A stretch of 64,000 nucleotides of DNA from Halovenus aranensis (GCF_900100385.1 NZ_FNFC01000009.1:1-64000), one strand, 5' to 3'. Positions 16,751 to 25,941 are shown, counted from the stretch's first letter. Numbers and translations are program-made. The notes: generated by a model from the letters alone, not told the origin.

Positions 16751-17344
16751 CTATAGCGGGTAATCTGCGTCCGCGTCGACGACTTCGTCGACCTCGGGTG
16801 TCGTCCAGTCGGTCGTCAGTTCGAGGAACTGGACGAGCATACGGGCTGTCGCCCCCCAGACTGTGTACTCGTCGACATAAAAATAATGAACCCGAATCCG
16901 GCCGCGTTCGGGGTGGTCGCGGTACTCACCGTGGTAGTTGTCGCGGTCGGTGAGTGCCGCCACCGGGAGGACTGCAATCTCGGCCACCTCGTCGTCACAG
17001 GGCTGGTACTCCTGGTCGGGCACCCGGGCGACGAACGGGCTGACCGAGAAGCCGGTGACGGTCACGATATCGTCGAGTCGGCCGACGAAGTCGGCTTCGT
17101 CAGGGTCGAGACAGATTTCTTCGTCGGCCTCTCGGGTGGCCGTCTCCGAGAGCGTATCGTCTTCGGGCTCGCGTCGCCCTCCGGGAAAGCTCATCTGACC
17201 GGGGTGATTCGAGAGGTGATCCGCACGCTTGGTAAAGAGGAGATGCGGCGTGTCGCGCTCGATGACGCCTACCAGGACCGCCGAGTCGCGGCGCTCGGCC
17301 GTCGTCAGCGTCGGGTCGAACCGCTTCACCCCGTCGAGGTGCAT
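16751..17344 (-). CDS. Nudix hydrolase, CoA-pyrophosphatase type
   Basis: This 197-residue protein carries the extended CoA-type Nudix region: MSFPGGRREPEDDTLSETA followed by TREADEEICL. The Gly of the usual EExG end is replaced by Cys, as in some family members. The stretch HLLFTKRADHLSNHPGQMSF matches the UPF0035/NudL signature, which marks enzymes that split coenzyme A into phosphopantetheine and 3',5'-ADP. The C-terminal EYTVWGATARML is typical. It likely recycles CoA or removes oxidised CoA. Confidence 0.92.
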   Translation of the reverse strand: MHLDGVKRFDPTLTTAERRDSAVLVGVIERDTPHLLFTKRADHLSNHPGQMSFPGGRREPEDDTLSETATREADEEICLDPDEADFVGRLDDIVTVTGFSVSPFVARVPDQEYQPCDDEVAEIAVLPVAALTDRDNYHGEYRDHPERGRIRVHYFYVDEYTVWGATARMLVQFLELTTDWTTPEVDEVVDADADYPL

Positions 17345-17369
17345 GCCTGTAGCAACGTGACCCAGCGGC

Positions 17370-17858
17370 TTAATTCGTTTGTGTCGCCCCAGCCAGTTCC
17401 TCGCGAATCCCCTCGACCGTCACGCCCGCCCAGGGTTCGAGTTCGTAACTCGCATCCAGCAGCGTGTCGATACGCTCCGTGTCGTCGGCCTCGATAGCCG
17501 CCATAGCGTCCTCGCGGAACATCTCGACGACCGCCGGACCGACGACTTCCGTCGAGACGGTCCTGGTCTCGACGTCCAAGATGTGTGGCAGGTCCCGCGC
17601 GTCGGTCGGCAGTGTCGGGAACGCGAGCGGCCCGGCGAGCAATAGCGGCTCGGTGACCGCCGCCCCCAGCGCGTCCGGGTCGACGGCGACGAGATAGTAG
17701 GCTTTGATTGCCTCATCAATTGGGTCCTCGAAGGCGCTCGCGTCGTAGCCCTCGCCCTGTCTGTACGCAAGTTCGGCGAGCGCCTCCGAAAGCTCGTCGT
17801 GTGTGAGCCCCCCAAAGAGGTCGACGACGCCGGCCAGCTCGTCTCCGGTAAACTCCAT
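17370..17858 (-). CDS. Conserved haloarchaeal protein (DUF7109-like)
   Basis: This 162-residue acidic, mostly helical protein starts MEFTGDELAGVVDLFGGL. It has no membrane segment and no catalytic motif that I can see. It sits 25 nt upstream of the CoA-type Nudix gene on the same strand, so the two are probably cotranscribed, suggesting but not proving a link to nucleotide or cofactor metabolism. The family is recalled as DUF7109. Confidence 0.75.
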   Translation of the reverse strand: MEFTGDELAGVVDLFGGLTHDELSEALAELAYRQGEGYDASAFEDPIDEAIKAYYLVAVDPDALGAAVTEPLLLAGPLAFPTLPTDARDLPHILDVETRTVSTEVVGPAVVEMFREDAMAAIEADDTERIDTLLDASYELEPWAGVTVEGIREELAGATQTN

Positions 17859-17890
17859 ATGCTACTTCGGGACTGGCGTGGTCTTTACTG

Positions 17891-18061
17891 TTATCCGACT
17901 TCCTTCCACTCTGCGCCACACTCGGGACAGACCCGTACCTTGCCGACGACCTCCGGGTCGTTCTCCGTGTCGAGGTCGATATCACACGTAGAACACCGTA
18001 ATCGCCCGTACGTGTCTTTCTCCAGCTCTCCGGCCCGTAGCCCCTTTCGTGTCGATTCCAT
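17891..18061 (-). CDS. Small zinc-finger protein (HVO_0758 family)
   Basis: This 56-residue protein starts at the ATG at 18061 (MESTRKGLRAGELEKDTYGR). Two zinc-knuckle pairs, CSTC and CPEC, are about 25 residues apart and form a zinc ribbon. The sequence closely resembles the Haloferax HVO_0758 type of small CPxCG proteins. The upstream 12 codons open in the same frame (18097) are not part of the family. The role is probably nucleic-acid or protein binding. It is about 30 nt upstream of the helical protein gene and may be cotranscribed. Confidence 0.88.
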   Translation of the reverse strand: MESTRKGLRAGELEKDTYGRLRCSTCDIDLDTENDPEVVGKVRVCPECGAEWKEVG

Positions 18062-18151
18062 AGCTGTGTGTATGTGACACAATCGTAAAAGATTCATGTT
18101 GTATTACCTATATATAGAGCGTCCGGCTGGCCGGGTCGGTCACCTTCCGGA

Positions 18152-18188
18152 ACCGGCAATCATTAATAGATACAATCCAATTGCCGGT
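18152..18188. promoter_or_regulatory. Inverted repeat bracketing the TATA box of the folP-type gene
   Basis: A perfect 9-bp inverted repeat, ACCGGCAAT at 18152-18160 and ATTGCCGGT at 18180-18188, encloses an AT-rich box (ATTAATAGAT, about 18162-18171). The box lies 27 nt before the ATG at 18190. The right arm ends two bases before the start codon, so a protein bound to the arms would cover the promoter and transcription start. It may be an operator; as RNA it could form a hairpin only if transcription started upstream. Confidence 0.55.
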
Positions 18189-18189
18189 A

Positions 18190-19368
18190 ATGCGAACTGT
18201 CGACGCAGCAGGGCTGCGTATCGGTGACGAGTATCCGACGCGGATTATGGGCGTCTTGAACGTCAGTAAAGAGTCACCGTACGACCCGTCGGTGTACGAC
18301 GACCCGGGCGAGGCGGCGGCGTACGTCGACGACGAACTCATCGGAGAGGGGGCCGATATCGTCGATGTCGGCCTGGAATCGGCGAACAAACGCCTCGATG
18401 TGCTGTCGGCCGAGCAAGAACTCGAACGGCTTGATACCGCCGTCGAGACGATTGAATCCGTGAGCGGCGATGCCATTTTCTCTATCGAGACGCGGTATGC
18501 ATCGGTAGCGGCCGCCGCGCTTGACCGCGGATTCGACATGGTAAACGACATCTGTGGCTTTGCCGACCCGGAGATGCCCGAAATCTGTCGGGAGTACGAC
18601 GTGGCTGTCGGCAAGATGGCGAGTCCGCCGGACATCGAACGCCCCGGGGCCGTCGGCGACGTGGACTGGGCGGACGCCCGCTCGCCGGAGTGGGCACAGC
18701 AGGCCGACTACGTCGACAAGGTCTACGCCGCACTCGACCAGAACGGGATGACCGAGAAGACGATTCTCGACCCCGCATTTGGGGGCTGGAGTGAAGCCAA
18801 GACCATAGACAACGACCACGAGACGTTCCGCCGGCTGCCGGAGTTTCGCGCCTACGGACGGCCGCTGCTCGTCTCTATCAACCGCAAGAACTTCCTGCGG
18901 ACCCTCGCCGACCGCTCGACCGAGGAAGCCCTCCCTGTCAGCCTCGCCGCAACCTCGATGGCCGTCGAGCGCGGCGCACACGTCGTCCGGACCCACGACG
19001 TTGCGGAGACGAAAGACGCCGCGCGTATCGGTGACGCCTTCACCGAGCGAGCGAGCACGACCGCCTCGGGCGCGACCGCAACAGAACTCAACGCCCCGAC
19101 GACCGGCGAGCTACGGCGGCGTATCGACGGAATCGGTGCCGACGGAGACGCCGACAGTCTCGCGGGTCGCGTCCTGCAGGTCGATGGCCTGAGCGAGGCG
19201 GCGCGACGGGAACTCGCCGAGGCCGCCGAGCAGGTGGGCGTCACGGTTGTTGCCGGCCCAGACGGTCTCTTGCTCGGTGGCTCTGGAGCCGCTCTTTCGG
19301 CGCTTGCCGACGGGCTATCGACGCCGGAACTCGACGGCGTCGTCGACGTCTGCCGGACTGGGAGGTAG
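18190..19368 (+). CDS. folP: Dihydropteroate synthase-like protein
   Basis: This 392-residue protein resembles DHPS, which joins a pterin pyrophosphate to p-aminobenzoate in folate synthesis. The first 270 residues show the family signature (TRIMGVLNVSKES, ADIVDVGLESA, MVNDICGFAD, and the C-terminal end of the barrel with VERGAHVVRTHDVAETKDAA). It then continues for about 110 residues with an Ala-rich helical extension that I do not recognise. I start at the ATG at 18190; a TTG three codons earlier sits inside the inverted repeat. The next gene begins 2 nt after the stop, so they form an operon. Confidence 0.88.
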   Translation: MRTVDAAGLRIGDEYPTRIMGVLNVSKESPYDPSVYDDPGEAAAYVDDELIGEGADIVDVGLESANKRLDVLSAEQELERLDTAVETIESVSGDAIFSIETRYASVAAAALDRGFDMVNDICGFADPEMPEICREYDVAVGKMASPPDIERPGAVGDVDWADARSPEWAQQADYVDKVYAALDQNGMTEKTILDPAFGGWSEAKTIDNDHETFRRLPEFRAYGRPLLVSINRKNFLRTLADRSTEEALPVSLAATSMAVERGAHVVRTHDVAETKDAARIGDAFTERASTTASGATATELNAPTTGELRRRIDGIGADGDADSLAGRVLQVDGLSEAARRELAEAAEQVGVTVVAGPDGLLLGGSGAALSALADGLSTPELDGVVDVCRTGR

Positions 19369-19370
19369 CG

Positions 19371-20480
19371 ATGGATTACGCACAGGAGTACGTGACGACG
19401 GTACACGACCTGACGGACCCGACGCCAGCAGCACCGCTGGCGGAGTGTGCGGTCGTGGTACCGATTGCCGGCGACGAGCCCGCAGCGGTGACGCCCGAAC
19501 ACATCTTCTCGACGCTGGAGACAGTCGGCCCGGCTTCTGTGGTCGTGCCACTGCGCGCTCCCGCGGAGACGGCTGGTGCGTTCAGAGAGTGGATACAGAA
19601 CTTCGAGGTCCCGGTGACCGTGCTGTGGTGTGACGCCGACGGCATCGGCGACAGACTCGCCAAGCACGGTCTCGATGGCCCGCACGGGAAAGGGCGTGAC
19701 GTGTGGCTCGGGCTTGGCGTCGCCGCCGACCGGGCCGACTACGTCGTCGTCCACGACGCCGACGCGACGACCTACGGTCGCCACCACGTTCCGCGACTGC
19801 TCGCGCCGCTTACCCATGGCCACGACTTCGTCAAGGGGTACTACGCCAGAGTAGAGAACGAACAGCTCTACGGCCGACTTACTCGTCTGTTCGTCGCGCC
19901 GTTGGTAGACGCGCTCCGTGAGAACCGCCGAGCGGCGTTTCTGGAGTATCTCGATGCCTTTCGGTATCCGCTCGCTGGCGAGTTCGCCGTCACCGCCGAG
20001 GCCGCCAGACGCCTCCGCGCACAGCGGACCTGGGGGCTCGAAGTCGGCCTGCTCGGTGACGCCTACGGGGTCGCTGGCCGGGACCGGACCGCACAGGTCG
20101 ACCTCGGTGTCCACAGACACGACCACCGGCCGGTCGAGGGGTCGAGCGGGCTATCGACGATGGCCGACGAAGTTGGCGCGGCGCTGTTCCGAGCGCTTGC
20201 TGACCACGGCATCGACCCCGACTACGACCGACTCCGTGAGCGGTACCGGACGGCCGCCGACCGCCTCGTCGACCAGTACGCCACCGCCGCCTCACTCAAC
20301 GACCTCGAATACGACCCGGCCGCCGAGCGCGAGCAGGTTCGTGCCTACGCCGAGAGCGTCGACGCTCCCGGTCCCGACGACAGACTGCCGGCCTGGACCG
20401 AAACCGACCTCTCGCCGTCGGCCGTGCTACACGCGTCACGGAACACGGAGACGACCGCAAGCAGTCCATCTCCGGACTGA
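19371..20480 (+). CDS. GT81-type glycosyltransferase (phosphoglycerate/mannosyl-type)
   Basis: This 369-residue protein has a GT-A fold pattern. The Asp-containing nucleotide-sugar motif is YVVVHDADATTYGRHHVPRL, and a conserved middle (GEFAVTAEAARRLRAQRTWG, LEVGLLGDAYG) resembles glucosyl-/mannosyl-3-phosphoglycerate synthases. Those enzymes make compatible solutes or glycolipid precursors from a sugar nucleotide and 3-phosphoglycerate. The partner phosphatase gene is not adjacent. It starts 2 nt after the folP-type gene, an arrangement I recall from other haloarchaea; the reason for the pairing is unknown. Confidence 0.85.
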   Translation: MDYAQEYVTTVHDLTDPTPAAPLAECAVVVPIAGDEPAAVTPEHIFSTLETVGPASVVVPLRAPAETAGAFREWIQNFEVPVTVLWCDADGIGDRLAKHGLDGPHGKGRDVWLGLGVAADRADYVVVHDADATTYGRHHVPRLLAPLTHGHDFVKGYYARVENEQLYGRLTRLFVAPLVDALRENRRAAFLEYLDAFRYPLAGEFAVTAEAARRLRAQRTWGLEVGLLGDAYGVAGRDRTAQVDLGVHRHDHRPVEGSSGLSTMADEVGAALFRALADHGIDPDYDRLRERYRTAADRLVDQYATAASLNDLEYDPAAEREQVRAYAESVDAPGPDDRLPAWTETDLSPSAVLHASRNTETTASSPSPD

Positions 20481-20523
20481 AGGTGGCCGCCGGGTTCAAA
20501 TGACCCCGGCGCGATGAGTCACT

Positions 20524-20895
20524 ATGACTGACTGGGATGCGGTCCTCAGCGGCTTTCTTACCATCGTCATCCTCGGGTTCCTCGGCATCATCATCCCGGG
20601 TGTGGGACAGCTCACAGCAGCACTGCTTGGCGGTGGCGTCGCCGGATACAGAGCGGGCGGTGGCCTGGCAAGCGGGTTCTGGCACGGGCTGCTCGCAGGC
20701 AGTTTCGGCGGCGTCGTCCTCGGTTTCGTTCTCTTTGTCGTCCTCTCAGTCACGGGGCTGGCGTTCGGCCCCGTCGGGGGCGCTATCGGCAGTGCGCTCG
20801 GGCTCGGGACGTTTTTCGTGGTCGTGGCCATCGCCATGGTCGCGGCGGTCGACAGCGCCGTCGGCGGTGCCCTCGGCGCGCTCGTTGCCGAGTGA
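20524..20895 (+). CDS. DUF5518-like membrane protein
   Basis: This 123-residue protein has about four hydrophobic segments separated by Gly-rich turns (PGVGQLTAALLGGGVAGYRAG and similar), a pattern of small haloarchaeal integral membrane proteins recalled as DUF5518. Its role is unknown. A TTCAAAT box at 20495-20501 sits 29-23 nt before the ATG and inside a GC-rich hairpin (CGCCGGG arms). The last 150 nt of this gene are antisense to the C-terminal tail of the convergent carotenoid-type gene, which is unusual. Confidence 0.82.
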   Translation: MTDWDAVLSGFLTIVILGFLGIIIPGVGQLTAALLGGGVAGYRAGGGLASGFWHGLLAGSFGGVVLGFVLFVVLSVTGLAFGPVGGAIGSALGLGTFFVVVAIAMVAAVDSAVGGALGALVAE

Positions 20896-22047
20896 GTGAG
20901 CCGCGAGCGCCTCGTGTATCCCGAGGACCAGCCCGGGCACCACGATCATGAAGATGTGTTCCTCGACCGGGATACCAAAGAGGTCGTACCCCGTTCGCAT
21001 GGTGATGTCGAAGACGCCGACTTCGAGCGTGTACCAGTCCCAGACGTAGGCGATGGGGTAGACCGCGAGGATGGTACGGGCGGCCCGTCCCAGTGCATCG
21101 GCGTAGACGAGAAGCGCGAGTGCAAGCGAACCGAAGGCGACCTCGGTCGCCAGATAGGTGTACGAGCCAAACACGGTGATATCGGGAAGCGCGACACCGG
21201 CGAGTGGTTCGAACCAGACCGCCATGACGAGGACGGCGAGGAAGACGTATGCGCCGCGGATGAGCAGCATCGTCCCGACGGTTGGCCCGCCTCTGCTGGC
21301 GACCAGTGCGACCATGCCGAAGGCGAGTGCGCCAAGGGGTGACGACGGCGGGAAGAGCCCCGAAAGCGTTCCCCAGAGGACGCCGACCAGTCCGAACACG
21401 ACGAGCGTAAACGCAAGCGTCCGTGCCCGGGAGCGACCGAGCACGACCGCGACCGTCGCCTTCGAGATAGAGCGGTCGTAGTCGTAATCCTGCTCGTCGT
21501 CGATGATTTTCACGCCGGCAAGCGTCACCAGAAAGACGAGCGCGAACCCGACGGCGGTCGGAGAGACTGCCGTCGCCTGGACGTAATGGCCGCCGACGAT
21601 TGCGAGCGCGATGCCAGTCGGATAGCCGAGCGTCGTCGTCACGGGGTTCGTGTCCAGTTGCGGGGCATGGAGGAAGCCGATAAACCAGGTCGGCAGCGTA
21701 ATCAGGACCGCAGTGGTGTCGACCAGCACACCGAGGGCGAGGACACAGGCGGCGAACCCGGCGGTCGCTCCGACGAGCGCGAGGCGACAGCCCCGGCCTG
21801 TCAGGGGATGGTCGTCGTCCTCGCCGCGCCCATAGAAGTCGACGTAGCCGTCCTTGACGTGAGCCGTGTAGACGGCACAGAACATCGCCGCCATGTGGAC
21901 GGCCCCGACGCCGAGACCGAACTCGCCCGCGACGATTGCGCCGAACCAGGAGGCTGCAAGCGGCGGCAGCATAAACACCGGATGGACCTGTGAGGCCAGC
22001 GCCCGCAGGTCCGCTCGCGGCCCAGTCGCGTGGCGTGCAATTGCCAT
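20746..22047 (-). CDS. UbiA prenyltransferase fused to a lycopene-cyclase-like domain
   Basis: This is a 433-residue polytopic membrane protein. Residues 1-280 form a UbiA-type prenyltransferase with Asp motifs at KDGYVDFYGRGEDDDHP (about 65-81) and DDEQDYDYDRS (183-193), as in lycopene elongases that start C50 bacterioruberin synthesis. Residues 300-384 match a half-size CrtYcd/lycopene-cyclase module (VWDWYTLEVGVF, FGIPVEEHIFMI). The last 49 residues are hydrophilic, His/Asp-rich and lie entirely antisense to the convergent DUF5518-like gene, so they may be a read-through tail. A TTATT box lies about 28 nt before the ATG. The product is a membrane carotenoid or isoprenoid-modifying enzyme. 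Confidence 0.82.
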   Translation of the reverse strand: MAIARHATGPRADLRALASQVHPVFMLPPLAASWFGAIVAGEFGLGVGAVHMAAMFCAVYTAHVKDGYVDFYGRGEDDDHPLTGRGCRLALVGATAGFAACVLALGVLVDTTAVLITLPTWFIGFLHAPQLDTNPVTTTLGYPTGIALAIVGGHYVQATAVSPTAVGFALVFLVTLAGVKIIDDEQDYDYDRSISKATVAVVLGRSRARTLAFTLVVFGLVGVLWGTLSGLFPPSSPLGALAFGMVALVASRGGPTVGTMLLIRGAYVFLAVLVMAVWFEPLAGVALPDITVFGSYTYLATEVAFGSLALALLVYADALGRAARTILAVYPIAYVWDWYTLEVGVFDITMRTGYDLFGIPVEEHIFMIVVPGLVLGIHEALAAHSLGNERAEGTADGAVDRRDHGDGHDHEKRPEPERTADSAPDGAERQPRD

Positions 22048-22111
22048 ATATTCACATTGTCCAGCCGCCGAATAAGTCTATCCGTGAGACCGATACCCAG
22101 AGACATTTGAG

Positions 22112-23362
<1,251 letters not shown>

Positions 23363-23433
23363 GCCTATATGTTAATATGTAACTGCATAGATTCAAAATT
23401 ACTGGGGGAGTAGGCCAAGTCTTTGCTGATAGA

Positions 23434-23462
23434 GTGGCTCAATAGCGTACGGATTCAGCCAC
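23434..23462. repeat. Inverted repeat near the left end of the tnpB element
   Basis: GTGGCT at 23434-23439 and AGCCAC at 23457-23462 form a 6-bp stem with a 17-nt loop. It is about 70-100 nt upstream of tnpB, where the left-end hairpin of such elements is expected. The rest of 23363-23620 is AT-rich and shows no other feature apart from the promoter of the next gene. Confidence 0.45.
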
Positions 23463-23590
23463 CCCCTGGAGAGGTTGGTTTGGCGGTGTTTAGTTAAGCG
23501 ACCGTGGAGTCAAAGAACCAGAAAGGGGCTGGAACTGCACAGCTGATAAATTCTGCTAGAGTAAACACTACCGTTGGTTTTCTCCTGCAT

Positions 23591-23597
23591 TTTATAA
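23591..23597 (+). promoter_or_regulatory. TATA box, leaderless promoter
   Basis: TTTATAAC lies 30-24 nt before the ATG at 23621, the classic haloarchaeal TATA spacing for a leaderless transcript. It supports that ATG over the longer upstream open frame. Confidence 0.65.
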
Positions 23598-23620
23598 CGG
23601 CCGACATCGAACCGGCAGGT

Positions 23621-24259
23621 ATGCCGAACTACCCGACACACGCCCGATGGGGGCGTATCGGTGCTATCGTGATTGCGTTCGCAACCGGCGGCGCACTCTT
23701 TGCCGTGTTCGCGTCGCCAGCCCTGGCGCTCGCTGGCGCGGCCGGCGGTGGTGCAGCGACCTTCGTCGGCGCGCTGTTTCCGGATATCGACCACCACAAG
23801 TCAATACCCCGGCGGAAGGCAGTCAGAGCGTTTCAAGTACTCGTCTGGCTGGGCGTCGTCGCGCTCGCGGTGCTTTCCTGGGATATACTCGTCGAGGGGG
23901 TCGAGACGGCGCTTGTCGGCCCGGGTGAGACCGCCCTCGCGGAAGGACTCGGGAACGCGCCCGAGATTCCGCCCGCCTTCGTCGCGAGCATCGTCGTCCT
24001 GCTAGTCGCGCTCGGTCTCGCCAGGGTTGTCGACCCGTTCATCGGACTGGTGACACGCCGCCACCGCGGCTGGACCCACAGCGTCCCGATCACCTTCGTC
24101 CTGACCGGTGCCGTCGCCGGTGCGGTCTGGGTCGCCACCAGCGATATCGTGCTCGCGGACGGGTTGGCCTTCGAGCGACAGGTCACGGCGGTCAGTGTCG
24201 TCGGCACCTTCTTTCTCGGCATCCTCATCCACCTCGGCCTCGACGGCGAAATCATTTGA
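23621..24259 (+). CDS. YdjM-like membrane-bound metal-dependent hydrolase
   Basis: This 212-residue protein has about five membrane segments. Two family motifs are FPDIDHHKSIPRR (about residue 50) and the loop HRGWTHSVP (about residue 150), both with potential metal ligands. The DUF457/YdjM family is induced by DNA damage in E. coli; its substrate is unknown, though phospholipase-like activity has been suggested for relatives. The frame opens earlier (23504), but the TATA box indicates the ATG at 23621. Confidence 0.88.
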   Translation: MPNYPTHARWGRIGAIVIAFATGGALFAVFASPALALAGAAGGGAATFVGALFPDIDHHKSIPRRKAVRAFQVLVWLGVVALAVLSWDILVEGVETALVGPGETALAEGLGNAPEIPPAFVASIVVLLVALGLARVVDPFIGLVTRRHRGWTHSVPITFVLTGAVAGAVWVATSDIVLADGLAFERQVTAVSVVGTFFLGILIHLGLDGEII

Positions 24260-24278
24260 GCAGGTGAGGGGGTGAAGC

Positions 24279-24303
24279 TTTATCTCTCCCGCCCACAGGC
24301 GGG
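24279..24303 (+). promoter_or_regulatory. TATA box plus palindrome before the creatininase-type gene
   Basis: A TTTAT box at 24279-24283 lies about 28 nt before the ATG at 24307. Between the two is CCCGCC-CACA-GGCGGG (24288-24303), a perfect 6-bp inverted repeat. It may be an operator covering the transcription start; the GC-rich stem would block initiation if a protein were bound. Confidence 0.45.
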
Positions 24304-24306
24304 GAT

Positions 24307-25059
24307 ATGAAGCTCTCGGAGCACACCTGGACCGACGTTGCGGACTGCGAGACAGACCTGGCGGTCCTCCCTGTCGGCAGTACCGAACAGCACGGTCCAC
24401 ACGCCCCGCTTGGGACTGACGCGCTGACGGCCGCCGCCGTCGCCGAGGCGGGTGTCGACCGCTACGACGGGACCGCCGTCATCGCACCGACGATTCCGGT
24501 CGGCGTCGCGGCCGAACACCGGCAGTTTCCCGGCACGCTCTGGGTGAGTCCCGAGACGTTCCGACGGTACGTCCGCGAGACAATCGAGAGCCTGAGGACC
24601 CACGGGTGGGACCGTATCGTCGTCGTCAACGGCCACGGCGGCAACGTCGACGCGCTCCGGGAACTCTGTGGCACCCTCGTCCGCGAGTCGGAGGCCTACG
24701 CGGTTCCGTTCACCTGGTTCGACGCCGACATCTACGACGACATCGAGACAGATATCCGGATGGGTCACGGCGGCCCTGTCGAGACGAGCGTTATCCAGCA
24801 CACTGACCCCGAACTCGTCCGTGAGGAGCGAATGAAGCGCGCCGGCGAGGAGAGCGCCACAGGGTGGGGAGAGTACCAGTCTGGTGTTAACCTCGCTTAC
24901 GACTCCGCGGAGTTCACCGAGAACGGGGTCGTCGGCGACCCGCGCGAGGGCGGACCAGCGGTCGGCGAGGGGTTGCTCGACGGTGCGGTGACGGCACTCA
25001 GCAGACTGTTAGAAACGGTCGCCACGCGGGATGTATCACGACCACAGCGGCGGGACTGA
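24307..25059 (+). CDS. Creatininase-family amidohydrolase
   Basis: This 250-residue protein has the family's metal ligands: VLPVGSTEQHGPHAPLGTD (Glu, His, Asp), VNGHGGN and a Glu near ETSVIQHTDPELV. In archaea this family includes the formamide hydrolase ArfB of riboflavin/F420 synthesis as well as uncharacterised amidases. The position next to a TATA-palindrome promoter suggests separate regulation. Which amide is cleaved cannot be decided here; ArfB is the leading candidate because F420 is needed in haloarchaea. Confidence 0.88.
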   Translation: MKLSEHTWTDVADCETDLAVLPVGSTEQHGPHAPLGTDALTAAAVAEAGVDRYDGTAVIAPTIPVGVAAEHRQFPGTLWVSPETFRRYVRETIESLRTHGWDRIVVVNGHGGNVDALRELCGTLVRESEAYAVPFTWFDADIYDDIETDIRMGHGGPVETSVIQHTDPELVREERMKRAGEESATGWGEYQSGVNLAYDSAEFTENGVVGDPREGGPAVGEGLLDGAVTALSRLLETVATRDVSRPQRRD

Positions 25060-25063
25060 GAAC

Positions 25064-25471
25064 TCAGGCCTCGGCAGCGTCCTCATCTGCGTCTTCGAGG
25101 GCGCCCTTTAGCTGTGGGACCGTGCTGGTGAGGTCACCCACCTGCTCGCTCGCGTCCTCGATGTCGGCGATGAGGTCTTCGACCTCGGCAATCTCCGCTT
25201 TGAGGTCCTCGGCATCCTCGAACGCATCTGCCTTCTCGCCCATCGTGAACCACTTTTTCGCGTCGCGCAAGTCGTCGCGGGCGTCGCCGACATCGAGTGC
25301 CGAACGGAGCGCGTTGAGCACGCCCAGCGTGTTCTCGGCGTCGACCTCCCAGACCGTCTCGGCGTCCGGAAGCGACTCGCGGGCGGCGTTGAGCGAGGAC
25401 TCGACATCCTCGCGCATCTCTGAGGCCGCCTCGGTGAACAGTTCGTCGTCGTCGAGTGTTGCCTGAGACAT
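25064..25471 (-). CDS. DUF5790-like protein
   Basis: This 135-residue, very acidic helical protein (MSQATLDDDELFTEAASEM) has a central signature DDLRDAKKWFTMGEKADAFE. The second half is a predicted coiled coil (AEIAEVEDLIADIEDASEQV). The family is conserved in haloarchaea and recalled as DUF5790; its role is unknown. It converges on the creatininase-type gene with a 4-nt gap. No membrane segment is seen. Confidence 0.85.
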   Translation of the reverse strand: MSQATLDDDELFTEAASEMREDVESSLNAARESLPDAETVWEVDAENTLGVLNALRSALDVGDARDDLRDAKKWFTMGEKADAFEDAEDLKAEIAEVEDLIADIEDASEQVGDLTSTVPQLKGALEDADEDAAEA

Positions 25472-25539
25472 ATCTGGTAGTATGCTACCGGTAGGGTTAA
25501 AAGACCGCCTGAAAGTGAAAGTGAAGTTACCAGGGCGTG

Positions 25540-25941
25540 TCAGGATTCGTCTGCAGTCGCCGACTCCGGCGACGTTTTCGGAAGCTGAACGCGAAGGGTC
25601 CCTGCGTCGGTAAGCGTCGCACTCGCCTCGTCGGGGTCGACCTCGGCGTCGGTGGGAACGGCGACCCGGCCGTCGAGTGTCAGCCCTCGTCCCGGAAACT
25701 GCATCTCGAACCCGTCGTAGAAGTCCCGGAAGCGGTCGACCCGGACGACGATTGCGTCGTCTTCGTATTTCACCTGTACGTCGGCGGGGTGTGCCCCCGG
25801 CGCGTCGAAGACAGCGAGGAAGGCGTCGTCGCTCTCGTAGAGGTCAGCCGGCAGCGGTCGCTGCTCCTGTGCGCGGCCGAACATCCGACCGACCGTCTCG
25901 AACAGCGACGAGCCGACCGATTCGCCGAGGTCCTGAATCAT
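25540..25941 (-). CDS. Hsp20/alpha-crystallin family protein
   Basis: This 133-residue protein has the alpha-crystallin beta-sandwich pattern (DAFLAVFDAPGAHPADVQV, GLTLDGRVAVPTDAEVDPD, TLRVQLPK). Small heat-shock proteins hold unfolding proteins without ATP. The start is the ATG at 25941 (MIQDLGE), overlapping the upstream zinc-ribbon gene by 4 nt (ATGA), so the two are translationally coupled. The usual C-terminal IxI motif is absent; the protein ends in an acidic tail. Confidence 0.87.
   Translation of the reverse strand: MIQDLGESVGSSLFETVGRMFGRAQEQRPLPADLYESDDAFLAVFDAPGAHPADVQVKYEDDAIVVRVDRFRDFYDGFEMQFPGRGLTLDGRVAVPTDAEVDPDEASATLTDAGTLRVQLPKTSPESATADES

Noticed and set aside
18852-20126. 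Open frame of 424 codons on the minus strand across the folP/GT81 genes
   Set aside because: It spans two well-supported genes in antisense, is not acidic in its second half, and shows no domain.
20488-20511. GGTTCAAAT-containing hairpin between the GT81 and DUF5518-like genes, resembling a tRNA T-arm
   Set aside because: No other tRNA arm or acceptor stem is present. The TTCAAAT is at the right distance to be a TATA box for the next gene and the hairpin is probably incidental.
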